DNA of 64,000 nucleotides, taken from NCBI RefSeq assembly GCF_018143015.1, contig NC_054740.1:37946180-38010179 (forward strand), written 5' to 3'. A model generated the notes under the pieces. That model made no database searches and was not told the origin of the DNA. It worked only from the letters and a program-made list of their open reading frames with translations. Shown here in pieces: positions 53,901 to 64,000 of the stretch. A program made the position numbers and the translations under genes. The DNA comes from Lytechinus variegatus. Taxonomy: Eukaryota; Echinodermata; Echinoidea; Temnopleuroida; Toxopneustidae. The stretch's first letter is position 1; the number at the start of each line of letters is the position of its first letter.

Positions 53901-56610
53901 TGGTATAGTGAAGTATTGTATTACCGGACACTATCATATTTCCGGACGCGCATATTACTGCGTACGAAAGACTTCCGCAGTTCAATTTCCATGACGAAAA
54001 CCTCTCGTTTAAACTTTGAGTCATTGCCTTTGAAAGAGGGGAGAGTTCCAACTCGAAGAAGCTTATCAAAGAAAGTAAACACAAGTAGCCCCTTGTGGGC
54101 AACAGTTAACCGCATCAATGAAACCCATTTAATAGGTTGGATAGTCTTGTACTCAGACATTTGTTGGCGCAATTTATAGTCGTTCATCTCTCTCCCCCTC
54201 TCTCTTTGCTCCTGCCTGTATCACTTTGTCATGGTCATCTCTCCCTCTCTCCTCCTCTCTCCCTCTTTCTTCTATACTCTTATGCTTGATATCATCATTC
54301 ATTGATTCTTTTTATCTTCTTTATCTACTTCTCCCTCTGCTTCTTCTTCCCTTCTGCCTCATCCTCCTTCCTCATTCTCCTAGCTGTTTCACTATCTACT
54401 CCAATTTCCATCTGTGCAATTAATAATGAGTGCATACTCACTCTTTAATATCTATTGCGATCTAATTTTTCATACTTTAAGAAATATTATTAGGAGTATT
54501 ATCATTGCCACGCTTAACCTCATAATTCCATCATTGAATTTATAGTTTTGAAGTGATTCACACCCCTCTCATTTACATAAGAAACCAAAAATACACTTAT
54601 AGAACAGTAGCCTGGTCTATGAATTAGACTAGTCAATGATAACGAGTTTGCTGTCTTTCAGATTGAAACACTGACTTCCGAGTTCCCGAAGACTGTCTAC
54701 ATGGGAAACTCGGAAGTCAATGTTTCAATTTAAACGAGGAAAATGCGTCCGTTCGATATGAACACATGAAGAGCGTTGACAGCACGCTCAGCAGAGAGAC
54801 ACTGAATATAACATATCTTGGCTTATACTCGGTCCTTTTCAGAAATTCAAAGTTATATCTGGGGTAGCTATCAATTTAAGAAGTCTTATTTATAAAATGA
54901 AGATGAAATAACTAACAAGAAAACGAATCATGATGTCCAGAAATTCAAGCTAGTCAGATTAATCTGCACTTGCGGTAACCGGGGTAAAACTAAAAACCAC
55001 AGCCAAGGTCAGTGATGGGCGATGACTATTGTGTAAACAACATATTTTGGCTACTCCCTTCGCAATGCAAGTTGATCATGTCTGTGTTTAGAGGATTCTT
55101 GAGTAATATTTCATCTATTTCCAATCAAATTTTCATGCTTTAAAGCTTATTCTGGGATACAAATTCTTGTTAACAACTTTTCCATTGTAATATTAAAAAG
55201 AGACAACTTTTGTGACAGGAGAGTATCATTCAACTATGCAGCTTAGTAGGAATTCAGTAGTTGTATATTCTGTGGTTATCAAGCCCTTTATGCCCTTATC
55301 ACACCCGAGGGCATTCTGTGGTCTGGGGGACAGATAAGTTTTCTTGGGGTGCTGCAGAGAAGTCAATGTTTCAATTCCGAGTTTGCCAGGGCTAACTCGG
55401 AGAGATTTAAACAGGAGATTTTCGTAATGACAGATCAATTCAAAGAACAAGTTTGCAAAAACAAGGCGAAAAATCCAACTTTTACCTTATTTTTCTCTAA
55501 AATGACAGAAAATGCTTAAAATAACATATAACATAGTTTTGCATTAGCAATTGATCCCAATTGATCTATTTTCTGATGGCAATACGGACCTAATTTCGGG
55601 CCTGATTCGCTGAATTTCAATCTCGTCCGCTCCATCGATCAGATCGTCGACGGCTAGTTCTCAAGGTATGTACCCCGGCCGTCCGTGCGCGAGGTAGATA
55701 GAAAGCCGTCAACGATCGTCTGCGCATCGATAGAACTTGACTGAGGGTCACGATATGAACGAGCATTAATACTGGAAAGTGCCATATCGAACACGCAATA
55801 AAAAAAATAAAATAAAATAAGTTAGCAAATTAGCACCAATTTATTACAAAGATCTGCTCAAAATCGATATAAGAAAGCAAACAAAAACTTAGAATTTACT
55901 CATGAGATGATATATCATGAAAAAAATCACACCAACTCTTTCTTACATCATTATAATCAAGAATATTTTTACCCGTCCGTCGCGCGTCCGGAATTATGAT
56001 GTAATTTGTCACGCACGAAAATAATTGTTTTTCGCGGAGGGGTATGCGGCAAGTGCGGTGCAAAGAAAACGGTTGGAAAATATAAAATAATTTCATCATA
56101 TTCATAATTTTCAGAATATTTGGAATAGCAAGGTATAATTTTTCTTCATTGTATTTCCTCTAGTTGTCATTTTTAAAGCACTGAAATAAAGGTGTCCGGC
56201 AATAGGATACACTGCCATACACTAACCTTGCATATATTTTATGGGTGATTCTGGAAATCATGAAAATGGACCTCACTGCTCACTGGCGGGTTATAAATAT
56301 TTTAATTTTTAAGTCTACGACAATATTTAAGGTCTACTCAGTATTACATGTATGTTAAACCCCATCAAGATTTATTAATATCTTGTAGATCTATTCAAAA
56401 TTCTGGCACATGTTTTGCTGCCCTGTTTCTCAAACTAATTCTTGGCTAGAATCCAAATTGAATGATTTTTTTATTAATGTATAATATGACCTCCAAATAG
56501 AGTGCTTTTGTTTAACTTAATTTTTATCATTTTTTTTTACAATGAATGGTCCATTATTAACAGATTAAGAGAATTCCCCCTTTTTTCTAGAAAACTGAAA
56601 GGGGATCAAT
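50940..56610. other. Intergenic region with no recognised gene
   Basis: Mostly AT-rich unique-looking sequence. It includes a pyrimidine-rich stretch (54188-54400) and a short strong hairpin at 54665-54733 (TGAAACACTGACTTCCGAGT pairing with ACTCGGAAGTCAATGTTTCA). Part of that hairpin sequence recurs at 55355-55395 (AGTCAATGTTTCAATTCCGA). I found no open frame with recognisable homology or splice support. Confidence 0.4.
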
Positions 56611-56612
56611 GA

Positions 56613-57030
56613 CAACGCCAGGGCTCCACACTAACACTTTTTTTACTGGTCCAACCTATTCATGTCGGACCAGAAGATACCCAGTTTTTCAAATTTTTAC
56701 TGGTCTGTACTTAAATTTATTGGTCCCCCAAACTTGATAAAAACATTAAAAATTATGCTGTTGTTTATTGATGTTTTATTCCCCCTCAAAGTCAAATACA
56801 AATAAACAGTACACACTACATAATTCATGAGAGCAATTTCTCAATTTTGGAGAGCCATTTTTATAATTTACAAAAGAGGAGAAAAGATCCTTTGTAAATT
56901 GTATCAGTTTGATATATTTTTACTGGTCATGTGGGACCAGTAAATCTGGGTATTTCTGAAAAGGTACTGGCCCAACAGCACTATTTACTGGTCTGGGACC
57001 GTCAGACTAGTGCCAGTGTCGTGCGCTGGA
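56613..57030. repeat. Repeat built on TTTTTACTGGTCC motifs
   Basis: The left end (CTCCACACTAACACTTTTTT, ACTGGTCC) and right end (ACTGGTCTGGGACC, GACTAGTGCCAGTGTCGTGC) are opposed. ACTGGTC occurs six times in both orientations. It resembles a non-autonomous element, but terminal repeats are too diverged to fix the edges. Confidence 0.5.
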
Positions 57031-57306
57031 CAACGCAACCTGCTAAAACAAACCATACAAAATATAAATAAACTTTACCAGATAAGTGAATTCTGATTGA
57101 ACAGAGCTTCTTTAATAATTGACAATATTTTTTATGGTAATCTTTTTTTTCAAAGATTCATTTTATTTTCAACTCCTGGTCAATATCATATATATGAATC
57201 TTCAATATGTATACTGTTTATAGCATTTCACGTTGTTTGATGCAGTGGGGATACCAGCTTCTGTAAAAGCTTTGTAACAGAGAGGAGAGTACTTAAATGT
57301 TGAAGA

Positions 57307-60300
57307 TGTTTACTGTACAAACGATCATCTGCCAACTCATCAACCGAGCAAGGCCTTCACCCTCTGGTAGGATTTGAGAAATTTTTTTTTTACTGTAATT
57401 AATAATCTTATTTCAAATATGTTTGTAAAATAAGTATTCACTTTAAATTAAACTTTGTCCACTGAAGAACTTTTATTAAGGACTGACTATACCAATTCAT
57501 AATTGTGAAAGTTCCATGCTTAAGTCATAATTTACGGTAGTTATTCTACCTTCAGTTTATTTTTTGTAAAAAAAAATGACAATGTCAGATTGTTTTCAAC
57601 AAAAGTAATTTCTTTTATCAGAATAATTCAGTGAAACAACTATTCAAAATTCTTAACTGCTTTATGAAGTGACAATCTGATATTGACATTTATATGTGAA
57701 TGGCCATTATATTTTACTTGAATATCCCCATAGCACGGCTATCTACAAGTGGGGACAACATTATCACAACACTGACTGATGGAGGACACATGATAGAAAT
57801 GGTACGATCCATCGTGCCTCCATTAGATTATACCAAGCACAAAGGACAAGATGGGCGTATAGCGACAATAGGAGGTTGTCAAGAGTACACCGGTGCACCA
57901 TACTTTGCTGCTATATCTGCATTCCGTGTTGTAAGTATATTGACAGTGATGAACCAATTGTGATATGCTGTACATGTATAGGCCTATAGTAATACATACA
58001 TTAAGTACGGTACCGGTATTACGATGATTCTCTATTGAAAAATTTTTACAATGTTTTTAGAATTGTATTCATGGTTCAGAGATGGAAATGTATGTACTGG
58101 ATAATTACTGAACTACGCTTAGGCAAAGATACTACAAGGGGAAGATTGGACAGTACATACTAGTAGACCGCGTAATGAAACGCTTGGGAAGAGCGCCCCA
58201 CAGCGTTGAGTAAGTAACGACCTTTTTTGACCTTTGCATATTGCGAGATGGTTGTGTACAAAACATATGAGAGAAATGGTGAAGGGTTGAAGGATAGACT
58301 ATTTTTACATTTCAAATTTTTTTCTTCAATTTTTCCCCCTATACATTTGAGATGAATATATTTCAGATGATAAAATGTGGAAATATTTTCACGAACCACC
58401 CATGAGCCCTCTCCAAACTCCACTCTCTCATTTTCCCCATATGTTTTATACACAGTCGCGTGCCAATATGCGAAGGTTTACTTAATACTCAACGCTGTTG
58501 GGCGCCCTTCCCTATAAGCATTTATAGAGCGTTTCAAAAAATGGCCGAAGTGTCCGATCTTCCCCTTGTAGTATCTTTGGCTTAGGCAAAAGAAGGGCTG
58601 ATACTGCAGAGTAGCCCTGCAAAGGGAAGAGATATTATGAGCATTAGTAATCGATTGTTACCTTTTTTTGCTATAGATGTTAATAATACTCATTTTGCAC
58701 CTATTCTCATATTTTTTCTTGCATTATAATCCTTATTTATGTATAGGGCTGTGATCTCTCCCATGTCTTCTGTACTATTGGTGCTGGTACAGTTATCAAG
58801 TCCTACAGTCCTGAACTCATTGTTCATCCATGTCTGTAAGTTATGATACACAGGCATCTGAGCAAGGGGCTCATTTGTAAAATGAATTCTTATGTTGTGT
58901 TCTATTTATGCTTATTGCTTGGAAGTTTAGATTATCAAAATGCAGCTAACATTTATCAGTTGGTGGGGGAGCCTGGGAGGGAGAGGTTGTTTTTAGTGAT
59001 TCTTTTGTAAAATGTGCCTTATTCTTGAAAAAATGACAGCTTTTTGTCACCATGTAGAATATCCCCTTCTCAAATTGTCTTTTGACAGACCAAATCAATA
59101 GTTGTTTGACTAAAAGTGAGTGTACATTTTCCAAGAAGAGAAGTAGACAAAATATGTGAAGAGAACAGTTCTTAATTTAGCAAAACTAAAAAGGATGCAA
59201 TCATACATTAAGAATGTACTACCATACTATTTTTATTAAAAGTAAAAAGCATTTTTGTGAGTCTGGTGTATATTTGAAGAAAATATAAACAAAACTTGAA
59301 ACTCACTGCAAAATAACATGGTTGTAGATTTGTGCAACTATGCGTAAGATACTGTTTGGGATTTTTTTTTAGTCCAATAGCTTTGAATTTATCCATGCTG
59401 ACCATGATGTAATTGCAAAGTGGCATGAACTCTGTTGATCCTTGACCTTTTACAGAGACGCCACAGATGGTGTGGAAGAAGTTAAGAAGTGGTTACCCAG
59501 GATGCATTCCATTGTTATTGGTCCAGGACTCGGAAGGGACCAGAAACTGCTAGACCAAGTCAAGGTAAGTCATGTACAACACTTAAAGTTGAATTAAGAA
59601 GACGATTCAAAATATTGAGATATTTACATTAATATCAACCTTACAACCCACCAAACACTAAGAGGTGATTCAACCCCCCATTTTCTTTTTTCAAAATAGT
59701 GAATTTGAACGATTTATCCCTACTCATTTTCCTCGAGTTCGCTCCTGCAATGCCTACCGAGACGGGTGTTCTTTGACTGTGACGTTCCTGGGGGTATCGT
59801 AGTAAACAAGGCAGTGCTGTTTTGTGTACTATGCACGTACGCCTTCATATTTACTTTTGTGTCAAAACTTCATTTTATCGCTATTGATTTTATGTGAACG
59901 ATGTTGAAAGGAAGTAATAATTATCATAAGACATATTGTCAATAATATGACCCTACATTGTTAAAACTGTTCTTCTTTGTAGCAATTTTAGACGATTTTA
60001 ATGCCTTGTTTTCGTTCCGGACTGTGTCCGTGGCGAAACGATTGAATAAACTGCAGTTGAAGTTGTATTTCGAGCCGGAGAACTTGCAAAAAGGAAATGA
60101 TTAAAATTATATTTATGGCCATACTATTATTCCAAATATGTAAATTCCCTCATAATGATACCATAGACCCTAAAGGAATAATTTCAAGACGAATAATATG
60201 AAATTTGACCAAGATCTTCTCACCAGTCGATAACGTAGCAGACGTGTTATCATGATATATTTATCCGCGTGTGACGCGGCTCTTGCAAAAAACACAGTTG

Positions 60301-63300
60301 GTTGCGGAATTGCTTTGTGCCGACCGGCCACCCGCTCCGGCGCAGCTAGCTGTCGAGCTGCCGGACCGCATACCTTTCATGCTGTCTTGAACTCACTTGC
60401 GAATTGCATTTGTATGTTTGACGGTGACCTCTAGCGTAATTAAATATACATGTAGAAAACAACTCGGGAGGCCGAGAATAGTAAGTTGATTCAAGATTGT
60501 TCTGTGGAATGAGCCATGAGTGGAAATGATCCACAGGATATAAAAATGGAGTCAAAGACAAAAGGAAAGAAGAAAAAGACGTCAGGGGATTGCTGCATGG
60601 TCATGAACTGCGGTTCGACCATAGAGATATATATGGGGATGGTCTGGGGGTCGACATACCAGAACACTTCCCCACTATACAGTGCAGTACACTCAATGCC
60701 TGGGTGTACTTGAGTGTATTGTATATAGGCATGCAGCGCGCGCAGAGCTGAGCTAGCCGCCGGAATTACTTTCCAGCTACTCACTTGATGGAACATCGTG
60801 ATAAAATAAATGAGAAATAGTGAAAATATCATTCAATAACTCACTGTTTTCAATCTTTCATCATGATTTAAGAGTTCATGATAGTTATTCATACTGTTCT
60901 TTATACAGGTAAAGTAAAGATTTGTACATCTGATTCCTATTTGTTTGATTTGAGTTGCTTTGACAAAAAATTGTAAAATCATCTTTCACTCTCTGCATAG
61001 CATTTCTGTATTACACCCAGGCACCTCTTACACTTAATTCCCTCCGGTGACGTCACACTCAGAGTGATTTTTCTGTACACTCGTCTCTCGGGCTCTGACA
61101 GGTGGTTAATTTCATAGACTTTCAAAGCAAAATATCGAGAGGGCAGAAGATTTTTGTGATATGCTATTTGTTTGAACAACTGATATATACTTTATATTAT
61201 GTGTGGAAACCATATTTATGGAAACTCACCCCCTTCTTAATTCAACTTTAATCCAGGATTGATGAAGCAGAGAGAGAGAGAGGGGGGGGGATGGAAAAGG
61301 TGAGGAAGTGGTTACCAGGATGCATTCTGTTATTGGTCTGGTCTCGGTTGGGAAAAGAAGCCATCGGACAAGTCAAGATATGTCTTGTACAACGCTTCAT
61401 CCTCAATTGATGAAGAGGAGAGAGAGGGGGGGTGGAAGAGAGTGGAAGAATCTGGTTACCTCAGGTGCATTCTGTTATTGGTCTTGGTCTCGGTAGGGCC
61501 AGAAGCTGCTAGACCAAGTCAAGGTATTCCTGTACAACTCTTCATCCTCAATTGATGAAGAGGAGAGAGAGAGAGAGGGAGGGGGAGATAGTGGAAGAAT
61601 CTGGTTACCTCAGGTGCATTCTGTTATTGGTCCTGGTCTCGGTAGGGACCAGAAGCTGCTAGACCAAGTCAAGGTATTCCTGTACAACGCTTCATCCTCA
61701 ATTGATGAAGAAGAAAGAGAGGGGGGTATGGGTGGTAGAAGAGAGTCAAAGAATCTAATCTGGTTACCTCAGGTGCATTCTGTTATTGCTTCTGGTCTCG
61801 TTAGGGACCAGAAGGTACTTGACAAATCAAAATATGTCTTGTGCAGCACTTGATCATCTAGTACTGATAAAGTAGAGACAGGAGGTGCATCCTTATTCTT
61901 TATATGACCAAGTCATATTTAATTAGTAAGTGGAGACAATCTTTATCAGGGAAAATGAAACTAACATGTTATTCTCAGACAATGAAATTAATATGGTAGA
62001 TCACAGGATTAAAGTTGTTTCACTTTTTCTTTTCTTCTGCAAAATTTGTGATTACTGTGGTAATGTACACCATTTACCTTACAAGCATCATGTGTGTTGT
62101 GTGTATATAACTTCATACATGTGGCAATATTGCTTTAATAGAACAGAATATTAATGCATGACAACGATGTTTAGAAAATGTATTAAAATTTCATGTAGAA
62201 TCTGATGTTGAACAGAATTTTAGCAAGTTAATTTCTCTGTAAATCATTTTGGAAAGAAAATTCTGAATTATCCTAAAAGCTAAATTATTCATATGTCTTT
62301 TGTTGTTCATACCAGAGTGTGATAGCTGAAGCCAAAGAATTGGAACTGCCTCTTGTTTTTGATGCAGTAAGTACAATTTGGAATTGAATTCTGTGAATCT
62401 AAATAAATGAATAAGTTGATTAATAAATAATAAATAAGTAGAAGTAAACAAATATAAATGTTTGGCTACTGCATGCAGTTATTTGTAACTTTTCTCTTCA
62501 ATTTGCTTGGAAAAATAAAACTATTTTATCCATTATCTGTAATTATCTCTAATTTTTGTATCATTATTTTACCTTCATGTATGATATGTTTATTGTTTGA
62601 TGTAAACTTCTATTGGTATTCCAGGTGAGATATGTACTACTATAGGCTACCATGTAATGATCATTTGCATGACGTAATATACAAATGATGCATGCACATA
62701 AGTTCATTAGGCGATCTATCCTCAAGTGAGTTGAGGCTGTGTTCAATCCATTGCACAAAGCCGTTAGGCTGAGTAAATAAAAAAATGCATGGTCGCCGTG
62801 CAATGGAAAATAAAATTTGCATGCAGCACAAAATGGATCAAATATTGAATGGCTTTCAACCAATCAAATTACAAGAATCTTTGTATGAGTTGTATAATAA
62901 ATGATAGTAATCATGGTAAAGGTCTCATGTACCCAAGCTAGTACTTGGAGATTAAATAAACAGAGCTGGAATAGTAAAGTATGAACAACAGACTCAAAAT
63001 ATTAAGTTCATTTTGAATTTCACAATAATTTAATGCACATTATTATCCATCCCATCAATTTTCATTCTGCCTTTTTAGGATGGAGTATTTCTGTTAACAC
63101 AATCACCAGACTTGATCAGAGACTACAGACAAGCTATCCTAACACCCAACCAGGTGGAATTCAAACATCTCTTCAAGAGTGTGGTAAGTTTGGAAATTTT
63201 GTTACCAATAACTTGTTTATATCAAGTATGGATGAATATGTTCATGCTATAGGCTTAACATCATTATTCATTGCAAGCTGGGTTATGGAAGATTAACCAA

Positions 63301-63902
63301 AAGACTTGAACTTCTTGAATGCCATTTCAAGAGGGGGGGGGGGGGGGGGAGTTCAGCTTAAAGACATATTTGACAGAACTTTAGTACTCTTACCTCAAAT
63401 ATTCAGTCCTATGGTGCAGTTAGAAAAAGTGAAAGAATATAGCATGACACCTGCCATATTTGTGACAGTGTATGAGTGGCAGTTGGTATTTCTATTGGTC
63501 ATGTCTATTGTCATGGATCGATCACGGTATATTTCTTGGTCTTGTGACTGTATCATATAATTTACTCCTTTCGAAGCTGGTCTTTAGATTTTGTGATTAA
63601 CTGATACGAATGAAACATTATCTTAACATTGTTACAGGTTGGGACTGACGTCAACCCAACTGAACCTCAAGCTGATGTAATGGAATTCATTGAGTAGATT
63701 GTTAGGTCATGTGATTTGAATGAATCATGTGACACTATCATGTATCTGATATTGATGAAATATTATCTTAATATGCTTCAGGTTGGATCTGATGTCAACC
63801 CAACTGAACCTCAAGCTGATGTGATGGAATTGAGTAGATCATTAGGTCATGTTACCGTGTGCAGGAAAGGGGAGAATGATATCATTTCAGATGGTCACAA
63901 TG
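57307..63902 (+). CDS. NAXD: ATP-dependent NAD(P)H-hydrate dehydratase (3' end outside window)
   Basis: Coding exons: 57307-57367, 57734-57930, 58747-58835, 59456-59564, 62316-62366, 63079-63183, 63782-63902; all phases agree (733 bases, about 244 residues). The enzyme uses ATP to dehydrate damaged NADHX/NADPHX back to NAD(P)H. Recognisable motifs: [102 protein letters not shown], in the order of the animal family. The glycine-rich GxGD region near the C-terminus lies beyond the window. The start [10 protein letters not shown] followed by [16 protein letters not shown] is Arg/Ser-rich and lacks acidic residues, as in a mitochondrial presequence (inference). Introns 3, 4 and 6 carry a MITE, a TTAA-flanked element with exon-derived copies, and a decayed exon copy. 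Confidence 0.95.
58124..58579. mobile_element. hAT-like MITE in a NAXD intron
   Basis: The ends CAAAGATACTACAAGGGGAA and TTCCCCTTGTAGTATCTTTG are inverted, flanked on both sides by a direct GCTTAGG (58117-58123 and 58580-58586; up to 8 bases if the neighbouring C is counted). An 8-base target duplication fits hAT-type insertion. Further inner arms also pair (GAGCGCCCCACAGCGTTGAG with CTCAACGCTGTTGGGCGCC). It is non-coding. Confidence 0.85.
59587..61247. mobile_element. TTAA-flanked 1.66-kb DNA element in NAXD intron
   Basis: The ends AGTTGAATTAAGAAG and CTTCTTAATTCAACT are inverted and sit between TTAA tetranucleotides at 59583-59586 and 61248-61251. No transposase is recognised; the longest frame (60491-60832, minus) has no family I know. 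It is therefore probably a non-autonomous, piggyBac-like derivative. It begins 22 bases after the NAXD exon-4 splice donor and separates that exon from its tandem copies. Confidence 0.75.
61297..61840 (+). pseudogene. Four tandem degenerate copies of NAXD exon 4
   Basis: The units are about 145-160 bases apart (TGCATTCTGTTATTG at about 61321, 61466, 61615, 61774). Each repeats the GAAGTGGTTACC, ATGCATTCT, GTTATTGGTCCTGGTCTCGG and GACCAGAAGCTGCTAGACCA part of the NAXD exon at 59456-59564, plus the TTGTACAACGCTTCATCCTC intron sequence after it. All lack part of the exon's 5' half. Copies 1 and 2 are frameshifted, and copy 4 has lost the splice donor. Copy 3 still reads [22 protein letters not shown]-rich microsatellite separates the units. 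Confidence 0.8.
61614..61673 (+). other. Possible in-frame cassette exon (copy 3)
   Basis: Bounded by ACCTCAG before it and GTATTCC after it, these 60 bases encode [20 protein letters not shown] with no stop. Insertion between exon 4 (ends in phase 0) and exon 5 would keep frame and duplicate 20 residues of the ATP-binding region. The acceptor lacks a good pyrimidine tract, so use is doubtful. Confidence 0.3.
63638..63781 (+). pseudogene. Decayed tandem copy of NAXD exon 7
   Basis: GTTGGGACTGACGTCAACCC followed by AACTGAACCTCAAGCTGATG repeats, 144 bases upstream, the real exon start at 63782 (GTTGGATCTGATGTCAACCC). The upstream intron sequence TGAAACATTATCTTAACATT is duplicated too (TGAAATATTATCTTAATATG). 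The first copy gains an extra CAT after GAATT and a TAG stop soon after, and lacks the GTTACCGTGTGC half. It is a partial duplication, not a usable exon. Confidence 0.85.
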
Positions 63903-64000
63903 GTAAGTACAAGTTAATGTGCCATACCTTAATGTGAGCCACTTTACTTACCTATATACCTATATTTCTTTATGATCATTTAGTTGATAATGTTGTAATG

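Noticed and set aside
53900-56215. Possible element between GTATTACCGGACACTATC and the inverse of GTGTCCGGCAATAGGATAC
   Set aside because: The matching ends are short (about 10 bases) and nothing else pairs, so chance similarity cannot be excluded.
60516-60713. 65-codon frame with a Cys-rich CCMVMNCGS segment, reminiscent of a THAP-type finger
   Set aside because: Only one Cys cluster is present, the rest does not fit THAP spacing, and it lies in a non-autonomous element.

Overview
This is animal nuclear DNA: AT-rich, with short exons joined by GT-AG introns of 0.1-5 kb and dense short repeats. The repeat style (TTAA- and TA-flanked palindromic MITEs, tRNA-derived SINEs, and a tandem repeat built around GGTCAAAGGTCA) is what I associate with echinoderms, most likely a sea urchin. 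That placement is inference, not proven here.

Three protein genes can be assembled exon by exon with consistent splice phase. (1) Plus strand, 7319-24799: a kinesin-like protein in 19 coding exons, 714 residues plus a missing first exon. Its motor has an intact P-loop and DLAGSE, but the switch I serines are lost and about 13 residues after DLAGSE are absent. (2) Minus strand, 41022-31078: small-subunit ribosomal protein S3a/eS1 (RPS3A), complete in six coding exons, 265 aa. (3) Plus strand, 57307 to beyond the window end: ATP-dependent NAD(P)H-hydrate dehydratase (NAXD), first seven coding exons, about 244 residues, with a likely mitochondrial presequence. A fourth gene is suggested by a single convincing first coding exon on the minus strand at 50838-50706, beside an X-box-like site.

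Layout: 1-5300 is a nest of repeats (palindromic MITE, broken LINE with a nested MITE, minisatellite palindrome). 5668-6213 is a terminal-inverted-repeat element. 7319-24799 is the kinesin, its introns carrying MITEs, SINEs and two tandem-repeat blocks. 24800-31077 is intergenic between two convergent genes, with five MITE-type elements. 31078-41022 is RPS3A, whose first intron (4.7 kb) is loaded with repeats. 41050-50700 is repeat-rich with foldbacks, long polypyrimidine tracts and an AT microsatellite. 50838-57300 is mostly unassigned. 57307-64000 is NAXD.

The most unusual items are the degenerate kinesin motor and the exon-derived tandem copies in NAXD: four extra copies of part of exon 4 inside the following intron, one of which still reads as an in-frame 60-nt cassette, and a decayed second copy of exon 7. 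The genes are functionally unrelated housekeeping or cytoskeletal genes; nothing suggests a shared pathway. I saw no retrovirus, Polinton, CRISPR array or convincing RNA gene.
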